From Flavobacteriaceae bacterium (GTDB lineage: Bacteria; Bacteroidota; Bacteroidia; Flavobacteriales; Flavobacteriaceae), in assembly GCA_002862705.1 (NCBI GenBank), contig PKDU01000011.1, positions 62,001 through 126,000 of the forward strand: DNA of 64,000 nucleotides, written 5' to 3'. The notes beneath the pieces are model-generated. The model worked only from the letters and a program-made list of their open reading frames with translations, made no database searches and was not told where the DNA came from. Positions 46,043-55,038 of the stretch are shown here, in pieces; the stretch's first letter is position 1, and every line of letters begins with the position of its first letter. Made by a program: the position numbers and the translations under genes.

Positions 46043-46753
46043 TAAGGCAGCAGCCTTCACCAAATCCTCGGGAGTATCGATACCCACACCTACAAAATCT
46101 GTTTTTAGCATTTGCATCACCTTGCCCATTTCGAGGTAGCGTATGGCTTCAATTTTTTCTGCCTGCTCCAGTGGCGTTGGCGCTTGGGCATAAAAATCCA
46201 TTAGTGCTGCCTTGCGAAAAGCGTAAATCCCCACATGACGAAAGGCCTGGCCAGGAGCACGCATAAACGGTATGGCGGCACGTGAAAAATAGAGTGCCCT
46301 ACCCTGATTATCCGACACCACTTTTACCACATTTGGGTTTTCAATAGCTTCTTTGTTGGCAATGGGAATCATCAACGAAGCCAAGTCAATACTACCTTCG
46401 CTGTCTTGCTTAAAAGCATTGATCAAATCGGAAAGCGCTTGCGTAGATATAAACGGCTCATCGCCTTGCACGTTGATAATCACGTCAGCGTCCAACTGTT
46501 CGGCACACTCAGCCACGCGGTTGCTACCACAATCGTGCACCAACTGACTGCGATATACCTGTCCGCCTATGGTTTTGATATGCCTAGCGATGGCATCTGA
46601 ATCGGTAGCCACCCAAACTTCATCAAAGAGCTTGGTCTGTTGCACAGCTTCATAGGTGCGTTGCAACACGGTCTTACCAGCCAAATCAGCCAAAAGCTTA
46701 CCAGGAAAGCGTTGTGCTTCGTAGCGGGCGGGAATAACAGCTATTATACGCAT
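46034..46753 (-). CDS. kdsB: 3-deoxy-manno-octulosonate cytidylyltransferase
   Basis: KdsB activates Kdo as CMP-Kdo for lipopolysaccharide inner-core synthesis. The 239-residue protein has VIPARYEAQRFPGKLL (6-20), the nucleotide site, DCGSNRVAE and NVQGDEPFI. It shows that the organism makes Kdo-containing LPS, in keeping with lptD in the same window. It follows the RecD-like gene by 18 nt on the minus strand. Confidence 0.95.
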   Translation of the reverse strand: MRIIAVIPARYEAQRFPGKLLADLAGKTVLQRTYEAVQQTKLFDEVWVATDSDAIARHIKTIGGQVYRSQLVHDCGSNRVAECAEQLDADVIINVQGDEPFISTQALSDLINAFKQDSEGSIDLASLMIPIANKEAIENPNVVKVVSDNQGRALYFSRAAIPFMRAPGQAFRHVGIYAFRKAALMDFYAQAPTPLEQAEKIEAIRYLEMGKVMQMLKTDFVGVGIDTPEDLVKAAALLG

Positions 46754-46771
46754 GGGACAAAAGTAATCAAA

Positions 46772-48196
46772 TCAATCCGCATCAAAGAAGGAATCATCAA
46801 ATCCCACCAAGAACAATTGTTCAGAGGCGCGGGTAACAGCGGTGTAGAGCCACCTAAAAAAGCCGGCGTCCAGACCGTCGGGCATATAAGGTTTCTCCAC
46901 CAATACCCGTTTCCACTGCCCTCCTTGTGCTTTGTGACAGGTAAAGGCATAAGCATATTTGACCTGCAGCGCATTAAAAAAGGAATTCTTTTTGACGTTT
47001 AAATACTGTTTGTACTGCGGCAAATGGGCATAGTCTTCCCTAACCGCTTGATAGAGCTTTGTATTTTCTTCATAAGATAGGGCGTGAGTTTCCGATGCGA
47101 GCGTATCGAGCAAAAAGACGGTGTCAAAGGGTTCTTCTTCTGGGTAGTCGAGCATACGAACACTTACCTCGGCAAATCTAAAATCATAGAGTTCCTTAAT
47201 GGCCTTAATCTTGAGTACCTCTACCGTATCGCCATTGGCAATAAATCCAGGGCCAGAAGTAGGTTCCAGCCAGTGGTAATTATTCTTGACCACCATCAGC
47301 AAATCGCCCGTGGCCAAGTCGGGTTCTTTTCCTAAAATTTGAGATCGTATTTGTTGGTTATAGCCATTGGCGCGTTTGTTCGAACGCACAATGCAAGCGG
47401 TTTCTTCGCGCCCAACCTCTCTGAAAGAAGTCTCTAAGGCATCTTGAATTTCATAGCCGTCTTGCAGCCTGATGATATCTGGAAATTTGGCCAGAATAAA
47501 CTGAAAATGCTCTGTTTGGTTGTTGAGCAATTGCTGTCTGATTCGCGTAGCGTTAAACAAAATACCAGAGTCTTTTCCTTGACGCACCACTTCGTCCAGT
47601 TCTACCTCTTGTGGTGCCAAGTTATATGTTAACGACAATACATTTGCATCCAACGCCGGGCTCAACGTGGTATGGACTGGGGGCAATTGGGCAGTATCGC
47701 CCACAAACATCAATTTGCAGTCTTCGCCCGAACGTACGTACGTAATCAAATCGTGGAGCAGCGAGCCGTTTTCAAAGAGTTTACTTTGCTGCTGTTGGTT
47801 GGCAATCATTGAGGCCTCATCAACCAAGAAAAGGGTACGCTTGAATTTGTTCTTTTGCAATTTGAATTTAAGGTTGCCTTGGCGTTCTTGTTGGGTAAAG
47901 TAAATGCGTTTATGAATGGTACAGGCAGCGCGATTGGCATAAGCAGCCATCACTTTTGCGGCCCGTCCTGTGGGTGCCATAAGGACTGTTTTATAGCGCA
48001 ACTTGGCAATGGACTTCACCAATGCGCCAATAAGTGTGGTCTTTCCCGTACCGGCATATCCCTTTAAAACAAACACCGCCTCGGCTGATTCATCATCAAA
48101 AAAAGACGCCATTGCATGTAGAGCTTCTTCTTGTGCGCTCGTGGGCTCAAAAGGAAATGCGTCAATAAGTGTGTTGACTAAAGCTGTGGAATCCAT
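46772..48196 (-). CDS. RecD-like/PIF1-like ATP-dependent DNA helicase
   Basis: A 474-residue superfamily 1B (5'-3') helicase. Walker A is GYAGTGKT (46-53); FLVDEASMI is Walker B; GDTAQLPPV is motif III; AYAFTCHKAQGGQWKRV is motif V, and LYTAVTRASEQLFLV is motif VI. It lacks the N-terminal region of full RecD2, so it is a short RecD/exonuclease V alpha-like helicase widespread in Bacteroidota. The ATG at 48196 gives MDSTALVNTLIDAF; an ATG at 48283 would overlap the divergent gene's promoter. Role in repair is inferred from family. Confidence 0.85.
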   Translation of the reverse strand: MDSTALVNTLIDAFPFEPTSAQEEALHAMASFFDDESAEAVFVLKGYAGTGKTTLIGALVKSIAKLRYKTVLMAPTGRAAKVMAAYANRAACTIHKRIYFTQQERQGNLKFKLQKNKFKRTLFLVDEASMIANQQQQSKLFENGSLLHDLITYVRSGEDCKLMFVGDTAQLPPVHTTLSPALDANVLSLTYNLAPQEVELDEVVRQGKDSGILFNATRIRQQLLNNQTEHFQFILAKFPDIIRLQDGYEIQDALETSFREVGREETACIVRSNKRANGYNQQIRSQILGKEPDLATGDLLMVVKNNYHWLEPTSGPGFIANGDTVEVLKIKAIKELYDFRFAEVSVRMLDYPEEEPFDTVFLLDTLASETHALSYEENTKLYQAVREDYAHLPQYKQYLNVKKNSFFNALQVKYAYAFTCHKAQGGQWKRVLVEKPYMPDGLDAGFFRWLYTAVTRASEQLFLVGFDDSFFDAD

Positions 48197-48248
48197 TGGA
48201 TAAATGTAGGAATGTTTTATTGAAGGACGCAGGGATTGAAAAAAATTG

Positions 48249-48256
48249 TAAATTTG
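48249..48256 (+). promoter_or_regulatory. -7 element (TAAATTTG) before the 216-residue gene
   Basis: TAAATTTG matches TAnnTTTG, 25 nt before the ATG at 48282. It argues against an in-frame ATG at 48258, which would fall at the transcription start. Confidence 0.45.
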
Positions 48257-48281
48257 AATGCTATTAAATTTATTGGCCACC

Positions 48282-48932
48282 ATGAAAAAAATATTACTCC
48301 CCGTATTGTGGATCCTTATCTTATTCTTTGCGTATAAGTTATTCTATTCCATTTACGACCCCATTCTGTTCAATAAAGTCAAAGTAGAACGTTATGCAGA
48401 CGTTATTTCAAACCTGAAAGATATTGGCAAAGCACAAGTAGCCCACAAATCTGTTAACGGATTTTACGCACAAGACTTCAAGAGCTTGATAAAGTTTATT
48501 GACACTGCCGAGTATATCATCGTAGAAAAAAGAGATTCCAGTTATTTAGAGTACGATCGTACTTATCGCATCGATATGCTGCGCGAAGTACAAATTGTAG
48601 ATACCTTGGGATTTGTCTCTGTTAAAGACTCCTTATTTGGTGAATCTGATCATTATACAACCATGATGAAAGTTCCCGTTAAAGGTATTGATACCGTTTT
48701 TGCAATGAAAGCAGATGTCATCGAAAAAAACAATTATCCGGTAGCGGTGTTTGAAGTGAGTTTGTCCAAAGACTTGATACTTCACGATCAAGACCCGTAT
48801 TTGCTGGAACAAGAAAAAGCGACTATTTCCGTAGATGGTGTAAATGGTCCCGATATTGTATTGGGCTCATTGACAGAAGTAAGCACTAACGGAAACTGGC
48901 CTACCATTTACGATGCCAGAATACAAAAATAA
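48282..48932 (+). CDS. Conserved flavobacterial protein with N-terminal membrane anchor
   Basis: A 216-residue protein of unknown function. Residues 3-25 form a membrane anchor, and the rest (KVERYADVISNLKDIGKAQ and on) is soluble, probably periplasmic, with a beta-rich end. The helix-rich start after the anchor is faintly like pilin-type proteins, but no prepilin peptidase site is seen. Its 3' end overlaps the DUF3822 gene by 20 nt, and this trio with rsmD recurs in flavobacteria. Confidence 0.7.
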   Translation: MKKILLPVLWILILFFAYKLFYSIYDPILFNKVKVERYADVISNLKDIGKAQVAHKSVNGFYAQDFKSLIKFIDTAEYIIVEKRDSSYLEYDRTYRIDMLREVQIVDTLGFVSVKDSLFGESDHYTTMMKVPVKGIDTVFAMKADVIEKNNYPVAVFEVSLSKDLILHDQDPYLLEQEKATISVDGVNGPDIVLGSLTEVSTNGNWPTIYDARIQK

Positions 48933-49731
48933 AAATAAAGAGAGTAACCTAAAGCTGTCCATTCACGTGTACGTGAATGGACTTTCTTTTTTTACCCACA
49001 ACCAAAAAACCAATAAGGCCTCTCAAATCTACAGGGCCGTTTTCGATGCTTATGTGCCTGTGGAAAACCTTCACGAACACATACGTGCAGCACTCAAAAC
49101 GCATGGCATGCTGGAGCAGGCTTACAATGAAGTCCGTTGTAGCGTTGAGAACAATCTAGCAACCCTAGTACCCAAATCACTGTTTGAAGAAGCTGCCCTT
49201 CACGAATATGTGCAAAAAGACATAGACGTTAAGCCCAACGACTTTATTACCTACGATGTGGAGCCCAGTACAGATTGGATTTGTGTATATGCGCCTTTTG
49301 TCAACGTAAACAACATGTTGCTGGATGCATTTGGGTCTTTTAGCTATTACCACGCCGTAAGCGTATGGCTTAGCGCCCTATCCCATCACAGTGCCGCCGA
49401 TGGCGCCTTGGTTTGGAGTTTATACAAAGAACAAGACCACTTGCACATTGCCTTACTGCGCGATAAAAAATTGCAATTCTACAATTGCTTTGAGGCTTCA
49501 AAAGCAAAAGACGTGGTTTATTACGTATTGCTCACAGCAAAAGAGAAAAACATCAGTCCCAACGAAGTGCCGCTTTTTATAGCAGGAGATATTGCTATTG
49601 ACGATGAAATCTATAAGGAACTACACGAATTTGTAAGAAGCATCAATCCGCTTACGGTGGAAAACGATTTGGAGCACGTGGTACCCCGCATCAGCACCCA
49701 TCAAGATTTTTGTTTGCTAAACCTGTTTTAA
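48913..49731 (+). CDS. DUF3822 family protein
   Basis: A 272-residue cytoplasmic protein of the Bacteroidota family DUF3822, believed from structure prediction to have an actin/ASKHA-like fold. The family pattern of alternating strands (LKLSIHVYVNGLSFF and DWICVYAPFVNVNN) is visible, without a clear catalytic motif. It overlaps the gene upstream by 20 nt and shares its last base with the rsmD ATG (TAATG). Function unknown; linkage to rsmD hints at ribosome or RNA biology. Confidence 0.78.
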   Translation: MPEYKNKNKESNLKLSIHVYVNGLSFFTHNQKTNKASQIYRAVFDAYVPVENLHEHIRAALKTHGMLEQAYNEVRCSVENNLATLVPKSLFEEAALHEYVQKDIDVKPNDFITYDVEPSTDWICVYAPFVNVNNMLLDAFGSFSYYHAVSVWLSALSHHSAADGALVWSLYKEQDHLHIALLRDKKLQFYNCFEASKAKDVVYYVLLTAKEKNISPNEVPLFIAGDIAIDDEIYKELHEFVRSINPLTVENDLEHVVPRISTHQDFCLLNLF

Positions 49732-50267
49732 TGCGAATTGTTGCTGGCACATTAAAAGGAAGGCGCATCAATCCTCCGAAAAAACTTCCTGTTCGACCCA
49801 CAACCGACAGAGCCAAAGAAGCCCTATTTAACATCCTTGTCCATCAATACGATTTTGAGCGTTGCAACGTATTGGATCTGTTTTCAGGCACGGGAAGCAT
49901 CAGCTATGAATTTGGCTCAAGAGGTGTTGCAAGCATCATTGCCGTGGATCAACATCAAGGCTGTATTCGTTTTATTTCCCAAACCGCAACAGCGCTTTCA
50001 CTGCCCATTACAGCCGTTAAAATGCCCGTCTTGTTGTTTCTGGAACGAAACAGCAATAGCTTTGACTTTATTTTTGCCGATCCGCCCTATGCTTTTGAAC
50101 TGGCGACCTATAAAACCATGATTAATTCCATTTTCGAAAAGAAGGCACTGTCGGATGATGGCCTCTTGATCGTGGAACACGCCGAACAAATCGACTTGTC
50201 TGATACCGTAAATTTTAGCCATGCCCGTAGCTATGGCGGTTGTGTCTTTTCGTTTTTTACTTGCTAA
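49731..50267 (+). CDS. rsmD: 16S rRNA (guanine(966)-N(2))-methyltransferase
   Basis: RsmD makes m2G966 in 16S rRNA. The 178-residue protein starts MRIVAGTLKGRRI, has the Rossmann SAM loop VLDLFSGTGSISYEF and the catalytic motif FADPPYAF. An in-frame ATG at 49710 lies inside the upstream gene and would add seven residues not seen in relatives. Its stop abuts the convergent rhomboid stop with no gap. Confidence 0.94.
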   Translation: MRIVAGTLKGRRINPPKKLPVRPTTDRAKEALFNILVHQYDFERCNVLDLFSGTGSISYEFGSRGVASIIAVDQHQGCIRFISQTATALSLPITAVKMPVLLFLERNSNSFDFIFADPPYAFELATYKTMINSIFEKKALSDDGLLIVEHAEQIDLSDTVNFSHARSYGGCVFSFFTC

Positions 50268-51122
50268 TTACTGTTTTCCCGCGCGGAACAAGTATTCCTT
50301 CTCGGCTTTTGTCAAACTCTCATATCCCGAAGATGCAATCTTATCCAGTATGGCATCAATTTTCTTTTGATCAACAGCATTAGAGGCAGGCGTTTTTGCA
50401 CGTCGCTTGGGACGCCTAGATTTGGGCGTGCCGCTTAAAGACTTTTTTAAGGCTTCATACGTATTCATAAACCAACCGCCAATGTCGTTGCCTTGGAGAA
50501 ACTGCCTTTGGTACATATATCCCCATAGGGCACCACCTAAGTGGGCAATGTGACCGCCAGCATTGGAGGTAGGTATTTGTGCCAAATCAATAAATACAAA
50601 CGCCAATGCGATATACTTCAGTGGTATCGAAAACACAAAAACACGAATGGGTGAATTGGGCATATAAGAGGCCATAAAAATCAATACGGCCATTACCCCT
50701 GCCGAGCTTCCAATAAGGCTACCCTCAATCGAACTGAACACCGGAAATACGTTGTAAGAAATCAAATACGTAAGCCCACCTGCAATGATGCCGATAAAAA
50801 AAGTGTTGAGTAAGAGCTTTTCTTTAAACAGGTTGAGCATCAGACGTCCAGAAATATAGAGCAGCATCATGTTCCAAAAAGTATGGCCTATGGAGGCGTG
50901 GAAGAAGCCATAGGTGAGTATGGTCCATGGACGGAAGATGGCTGTTTTGATATTTGCCGAAAGTTCTACATAGTTAAACCATCCTGAAATTGATATTTTG
51001 AATAAGTAGAAAACGGTAGTCAAAATAAAGGGCAGCATAAAAAACACCACATTAATGGCAATGATTTTTTCTAGGCTGTTGAGCTTAGCAAAGCGCAATT
51101 TTATGTCTTGCCACATTCCCAT
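50268..51122 (-). CDS. Rhomboid intramembrane serine protease with C-terminal tail motif
   Basis: A 284-residue membrane protease with about six hydrophobic helices. The catalytic Ser is S140 in IGSSAGVM and the His is H194 in GGHIAHLGGALWG, so the Ser-His dyad is intact. The cytoplasmic tail after a basic linker (KSRRPKRRAKT) ends in a conserved block, IDAILDKIASSGYESLTKAE, seen in other Bacteroidota rhomboids. It is 0-1 nt downstream of a second rhomboid gene. Substrates are unknown. Confidence 0.88.
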   Translation of the reverse strand: MGMWQDIKLRFAKLNSLEKIIAINVVFFMLPFILTTVFYLFKISISGWFNYVELSANIKTAIFRPWTILTYGFFHASIGHTFWNMMLLYISGRLMLNLFKEKLLLNTFFIGIIAGGLTYLISYNVFPVFSSIEGSLIGSSAGVMAVLIFMASYMPNSPIRVFVFSIPLKYIALAFVFIDLAQIPTSNAGGHIAHLGGALWGYMYQRQFLQGNDIGGWFMNTYEALKKSLSGTPKSRRPKRRAKTPASNAVDQKKIDAILDKIASSGYESLTKAEKEYLFRAGKQ

Positions 51123-51880
51123 TAGTTCCAGCGTTTTTGGTTAAACTGATTTCGCTTCCAATACCACATGATAATAAAACCTGTAAGGGCACCACCAATG
51201 TGGGCGATGAAGGCTGTGTTGCTCGGACTAAAAAACGACCTGCCAGTGAGTGCAGATATGGTATCGAGCAGCACTACAACAGGTACAAAATACTTGGCTT
51301 TTATGGGAACTGGAAAGAATAACAACATCAATTCTGCGCTGGGAAATAAAAAGGCAAAAGCGACCAAAACCCCATACAAAGCACCAGAAGCACCCACCAT
51401 GGAAAAGTTAAAAGAAGTGTAAAGGCTGTTAAGTTGCGATTCTGAAATCACAGCTTGCCAAGCGGTGCTGTAACGCTCAGATTGCAATAAATCCACAACG
51501 GACGACTTGGAAAAGCCCGCAGATACCAATTGTTCTGTGATGGCGCTCACTTGAACATAGTTTACAGTCAACTGTACTAAGGCAGCACCCAATCCTGCAG
51601 AAATATAAAAGAATATGAATTTGTTTTTACCCCACATTTGAGCCAATGGCGAACCAAACATCCACAGACCAAACATATTAAAAAGGATATGTGTAAAGCC
51701 ACCATGCATAAACATATGAGTTAGCAATTGCCAGATCCCAAAACGATCGTTGCCGGGATAGTGCAAGGCCAACAAGTCTGTAGCTATTGCTGTGATGTTG
51801 GGGTTTATCAAAAAGCTGCCTGCAAAAAACAGCGCATTAATGATGATCAGTTGTTTTACAATATCAGGTATAGATCTCAT
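51122..51880 (-). CDS. Rhomboid intramembrane serine protease
   Basis: A 252-residue rhomboid with six predicted helices. Key residues are HMFMHGGFTHILFNM (55-69), the catalytic S165 in VGASGALYG and H227 in FIAHIGGALTG. It starts directly at the mutL stop (shared base 51880) and ends at the start of the second rhomboid, so mutL and the two rhomboids form one transcript. It lacks the tail motif of its neighbour. Confidence 0.9.
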   Translation of the reverse strand: MRSIPDIVKQLIIINALFFAGSFLINPNITAIATDLLALHYPGNDRFGIWQLLTHMFMHGGFTHILFNMFGLWMFGSPLAQMWGKNKFIFFYISAGLGAALVQLTVNYVQVSAITEQLVSAGFSKSSVVDLLQSERYSTAWQAVISESQLNSLYTSFNFSMVGASGALYGVLVAFAFLFPSAELMLLFFPVPIKAKYFVPVVVLLDTISALTGRSFFSPSNTAFIAHIGGALTGFIIMWYWKRNQFNQKRWN

Positions 51881-53643
51881 TAACTAAAAAAGGTTTCTAA
51901 CGCATTTGCTGCTATCATTTTAAAAACCACTTTGCCATCGGCAGTGCGGTCAACTTCTTTGCATGAAAGCAGTTTGTGTATCAATTCTATTTGCTCGTGT
52001 ACTGCCAAAGTCCTACCAGACCTAATGCATCTTTGCTTGGCAAGGGTAAGGGCCATGATATCACGCTGAGAGAAGGCATGAACCGTGCCATTCGAAAGGG
52101 GTGTCAGCCAAGCTGACAAAAAGTGTGGTACATCAGCTGCTGCAAAAACTTCGGGAATGGCTTCAAACTCAATGGTATCGGCCGCAGCACTTAACAAACG
52201 AAAACCCATGTCGTGTAATTCACTTTTATGTGCCTTCAACAAATCGATGCTCGGCTTGTCTAGCGTAATGGCCAACGGAACAGCCAAGGCTTGCGAAGCA
52301 ACGGCTTTATCGTCCCATTTATGCATAAATTCCTCATAAAGGATGCGCTCATGTGCCCTACGCTGATGCATAATCATAATGCCATTATCGTGTGGCGCTA
52401 TCAAATATTTCTGTTGCCATTGAAACGAGACATGAACGTGATCGGTCTGTGGAGCTATTAGCGGTTCTGCGTGCGGCTGCTCGGGTAAGTCATCAAACCG
52501 CACAGCGCTAGTTGGCTGTTTTGATTGCGCTGATGTGCCAAAAGGGTTAAAGTCGGGGTTAACGCTAATATTAGGCGCCACGGGAGCGGCCTTGTGTTTA
52601 GCATAAGGAGTTTCAAACGAGGGGTCTGCTGCAAAATCCAAAGCAGGTGCAATGCTAAATTGCCCCAAACTGTGTTTGATGGCTGCACGAAGGACGGCAT
52701 ACAACGCATGGTCGTCTTCAAACTTAACTTCGGTTTTGGTGGGGTGTATGTTGATGTCCAACTGTGCTGGAGGAACCGCAAGGAATAGAAAATAACCCGG
52801 TTGCTGATTTGGTGCTAGCAATCCTTCAAAAGCTGCCAAAACGGCATGATGGAGGTAACCATTTTTGATAAAACGATTATTGACAAAGAAAAACTGTTGG
52901 TGCCTTGACTTCTTGGCAAACTTTGGCTTCAGCACAAATCCGCTGACTTCTAGCAATGCTGTTTTTTCATTGACCGGCACCAGACGCTCGTCAAACTTAG
53001 CGCCAAAAATATGCGAAATACGTTGGCGTCTGCTCGATGCGGGCAACTGAAAAACCTCGCTGCCGTTGTGTAAAAGCTCAAAATGAATGTCGTGATGCAC
53101 AAGCGCAACACGGTGGAATTCATCTGTAATATGTCTAAATTCTACTTGTGGCGATTTTAAAAAATTGCGCCTAGCGGGAATATTAAAAAAGAGGTTTTTA
53201 ACTGTTATGGAGGTGCCTTGCGAAGCTGTTGTACGCTGTTGTTGGGTTACCTCAGAGCCTGCAATATCTATGCGAACACCCAAATCATTGCCTTTGGTTT
53301 TGGTGATAAGCTGCACTTGCGCAACCGCTGCAATACTGGCCATGGCCTCGCCCCTAAAGCCCTTGGTGTTTAGTTTAAATAAGTCGGCTGCGGTGCTTAT
53401 TTTTGAAGTTGCATGGTGTTCAAAGCACATGCGCGCATCGTTTTCACTCATGCCCTTGCCGTTGTCCACCACTTGTATGTGTGCCTTACCAGCTTCTTTG
53501 ACAACAAGCGATATGCGTGTTGCGCCGGCGTCAATGGCATTTTCCAATAGTTCTTTAACTACAGAAGCGGGCCTTTGGACCACTTCACCTGCAGCAATTT
53601 GATTGGCTACATGGTCGGGAAGTAATTGAATAACGTCTCCCAT
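51880..53643 (-). CDS. mutL: DNA mismatch repair protein MutL
   Basis: A 587-residue MutL. The GHKL ATPase part (about 1-330) is intact: ELLENAIDAGATRI with Glu 34, DNGKGM, TKGFRGEAMASIAAV and GTSITVKNLFFNIPARR. After a linker the C-terminal dimer domain (about 400-587) lacks the DQHA(x)2E(x)4E endonuclease motif: the place reads MHQRRAHERILYEEF (425-439). The CPHGRP and ACR-type motifs are also absent (SCKEVDRTADG at 560-570, QRCIRSG at 537-543). So it is likely a nuclease-deficient MutL. ATG at 53643 fits the family start MGDVIQLLPDHVANQ. Confidence 0.93.
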   Translation of the reverse strand: MGDVIQLLPDHVANQIAAGEVVQRPASVVKELLENAIDAGATRISLVVKEAGKAHIQVVDNGKGMSENDARMCFEHHATSKISTAADLFKLNTKGFRGEAMASIAAVAQVQLITKTKGNDLGVRIDIAGSEVTQQQRTTASQGTSITVKNLFFNIPARRNFLKSPQVEFRHITDEFHRVALVHHDIHFELLHNGSEVFQLPASSRRQRISHIFGAKFDERLVPVNEKTALLEVSGFVLKPKFAKKSRHQQFFFVNNRFIKNGYLHHAVLAAFEGLLAPNQQPGYFLFLAVPPAQLDINIHPTKTEVKFEDDHALYAVLRAAIKHSLGQFSIAPALDFAADPSFETPYAKHKAAPVAPNISVNPDFNPFGTSAQSKQPTSAVRFDDLPEQPHAEPLIAPQTDHVHVSFQWQQKYLIAPHDNGIMIMHQRRAHERILYEEFMHKWDDKAVASQALAVPLAITLDKPSIDLLKAHKSELHDMGFRLLSAAADTIEFEAIPEVFAAADVPHFLSAWLTPLSNGTVHAFSQRDIMALTLAKQRCIRSGRTLAVHEQIELIHKLLSCKEVDRTADGKVVFKMIAANALETFFS

Positions 53644-53648
53644 GTTTT

Positions 53649-53930
53649 TCAAAAAATAGAAAGATCAAAGTCAAGCACATAAAGTGCCCCCAACACCAAC
53701 AACCCTATGATCATCAACAACAATGGAGATACTCCCCTATTCGCTCGATTGCGACTCATGCTGCGTGCTTCACGCCAATGTGCGCCAAAATCATTTTTGT
53801 TGGGCATATCACGATAGCGCTCAAAGGTATTTTCAAAAGCATAGGGATTTGTATCCTCCTTTCCCTTGTAGTAGCGGGGGGTGTAGTTAAATCGTCTGTT
53901 GTTACGCTGTTTGTTAAAGGATAGTCGCAC
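53649..53930 (-). CDS. Small flavobacterial membrane protein (basic N-terminus, C-terminal helix)
   Basis: A 93-residue protein with a very basic, aromatic N-terminal half (RNNRRFNYTPRYYKGKE) and one membrane helix (about 68-88). I recognise it as a small Bacteroidota family sometimes mislabelled riboflavin synthase subunit beta, which the sequence does not support. The start is GTG at 53930. It lies a few nt before mutL and has its own promoter. Confidence 0.7.
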   Translation of the reverse strand: MRLSFNKQRNNRRFNYTPRYYKGKEDTNPYAFENTFERYRDMPNKNDFGAHWREARSMSRNRANRGVSPLLLMIIGLLVLGALYVLDFDLSIF

Positions 53931-53947
53931 GGTCTCGGATTGAATAT

Positions 53948-53979
53948 CAAATGTACAAAAAGCGGACTAATACCTACAA
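53948..53979 (-). promoter_or_regulatory. Promoter of the small membrane protein-mutL-rhomboid operon
   Basis: On the minus strand TTG (53979-53977), a 21-nt spacer and TACATTTG (53955-53948) fit the -33/-7 consensus loosely, 17 nt before the GTG start. Confidence 0.5.
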
Positions 53980-53983
53980 TAAC

Positions 53984-53991
53984 TATCTTTG
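53984..53991 (+). promoter_or_regulatory. -7 element (TATCTTTG) of nrnA
   Basis: TATCTTTG ends 4 nt before the ATG at 53996, so the transcript is probably leaderless. It rules out an upstream in-frame ATG at 53951. Confidence 0.55.
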
Positions 53992-53995
53992 TTTT

Positions 53996-55000
53996 ATGAT
54001 TCAAAACCAACTCGAACAATTAAAGCAATGGCTAGACAAGCCAGCAAGGGTCGTAATTATACCTCACAAAAACCCCGATGGCGATGCCATGGGGAGCTGT
54101 TTGGCTTGGCAGGGCATGCTACAACAACTGGGGCATAGCACTACCGTTATCGCACCTAACGACTACCCTACCTTCTTACATTGGCTCCCGGGACACGACA
54201 GTGTTTTGATTTATGAAAACAATCAAGAAGCAGCTGACCAGCTTATCGCTGCTGCAGATATGGTTTTCACACTCGACTTTAACACGCTCAAACGCATCGA
54301 CCAAATGGGCATCCGTGTGGCAGAAAGTGCTGCAAAAAAAATCATGATTGATCACCATCAAGAGCCAGATGACTATGCCGACATCATGTTCTCAAACCCC
54401 GCCATAGGCTCAACTTGTGAGTTTGTATTTCAAATTATTGAAGGACTTGGGTGGGTTTCTAACATTAGCAAGGACATAGCCAGTTGTCTTTATACCGGAA
54501 TTGTAACCGATACGGGATCGTTTAGGTTTCCAAGCGTTACCGCAGCTACGCATCGCGCGGTGGCTATGTTGATTGATGCAGGTGCAAACCACAGCCAAAT
54601 TCACGAAAAAATCAAGGACAATGCAAGACCCGACAGGTTAAAACTATTGGGTATTGCGCTCAAAAACATGGTTTTTGTAACGGAACATAAGGCGGCTTAC
54701 ATCACCATTAGCCAAGACGAATTGGATTCCTGCAATTACCAAAAAGGCGATACAGAAGGTTTTGTGAACTACGGACTATCTGTTGCCGGAATTGAAATGG
54801 CAGTGCTTATGACCGAAAGTAAAAAAGAAAACATGATTAAAATGTCGTTTCGAAGCAAGGGAGATTTGGCTGTTAACCTGTTCGCCAAAACCTATTTTGA
54901 AGGCGGCGGACACATCAATGCAGCGGGGGGGAAGTCGAATAAATCGCTACAAGAGACGGAGGCTTATTTTCTCAAATCACTGGCTACATTTTTATCATGA
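53996..55000 (+). CDS. DHH/DHHA1 phosphoesterase (NrnA-like oligoribonuclease / pAp phosphatase)
   Basis: A 334-residue phosphoesterase. The DHH domain shows PHKNPDGDAMGSCLAW (metal site), FTLDFN and MIDHHQEPDDYAD; the DHHA1 domain ends with GGGHINAAGGKS, which binds substrate. NrnA-type enzymes degrade short RNAs (nanoRNAs) and 3'-phosphoadenosine 5'-phosphate, and some split pApA, the product of c-di-AMP phosphodiesterases such as the PgpH-like protein in this window. The DHH set is complete. Confidence 0.86.
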   Translation: MIQNQLEQLKQWLDKPARVVIIPHKNPDGDAMGSCLAWQGMLQQLGHSTTVIAPNDYPTFLHWLPGHDSVLIYENNQEAADQLIAAADMVFTLDFNTLKRIDQMGIRVAESAAKKIMIDHHQEPDDYADIMFSNPAIGSTCEFVFQIIEGLGWVSNISKDIASCLYTGIVTDTGSFRFPSVTAATHRAVAMLIDAGANHSQIHEKIKDNARPDRLKLLGIALKNMVFVTEHKAAYITISQDELDSCNYQKGDTEGFVNYGLSVAGIEMAVLMTESKKENMIKMSFRSKGDLAVNLFAKTYFEGGGHINAAGGKSNKSLQETEAYFLKSLATFLS

Positions 55001-55038
55001 CCACATATTTTGTACTTTTCCAATCTTAAATTTAAACC

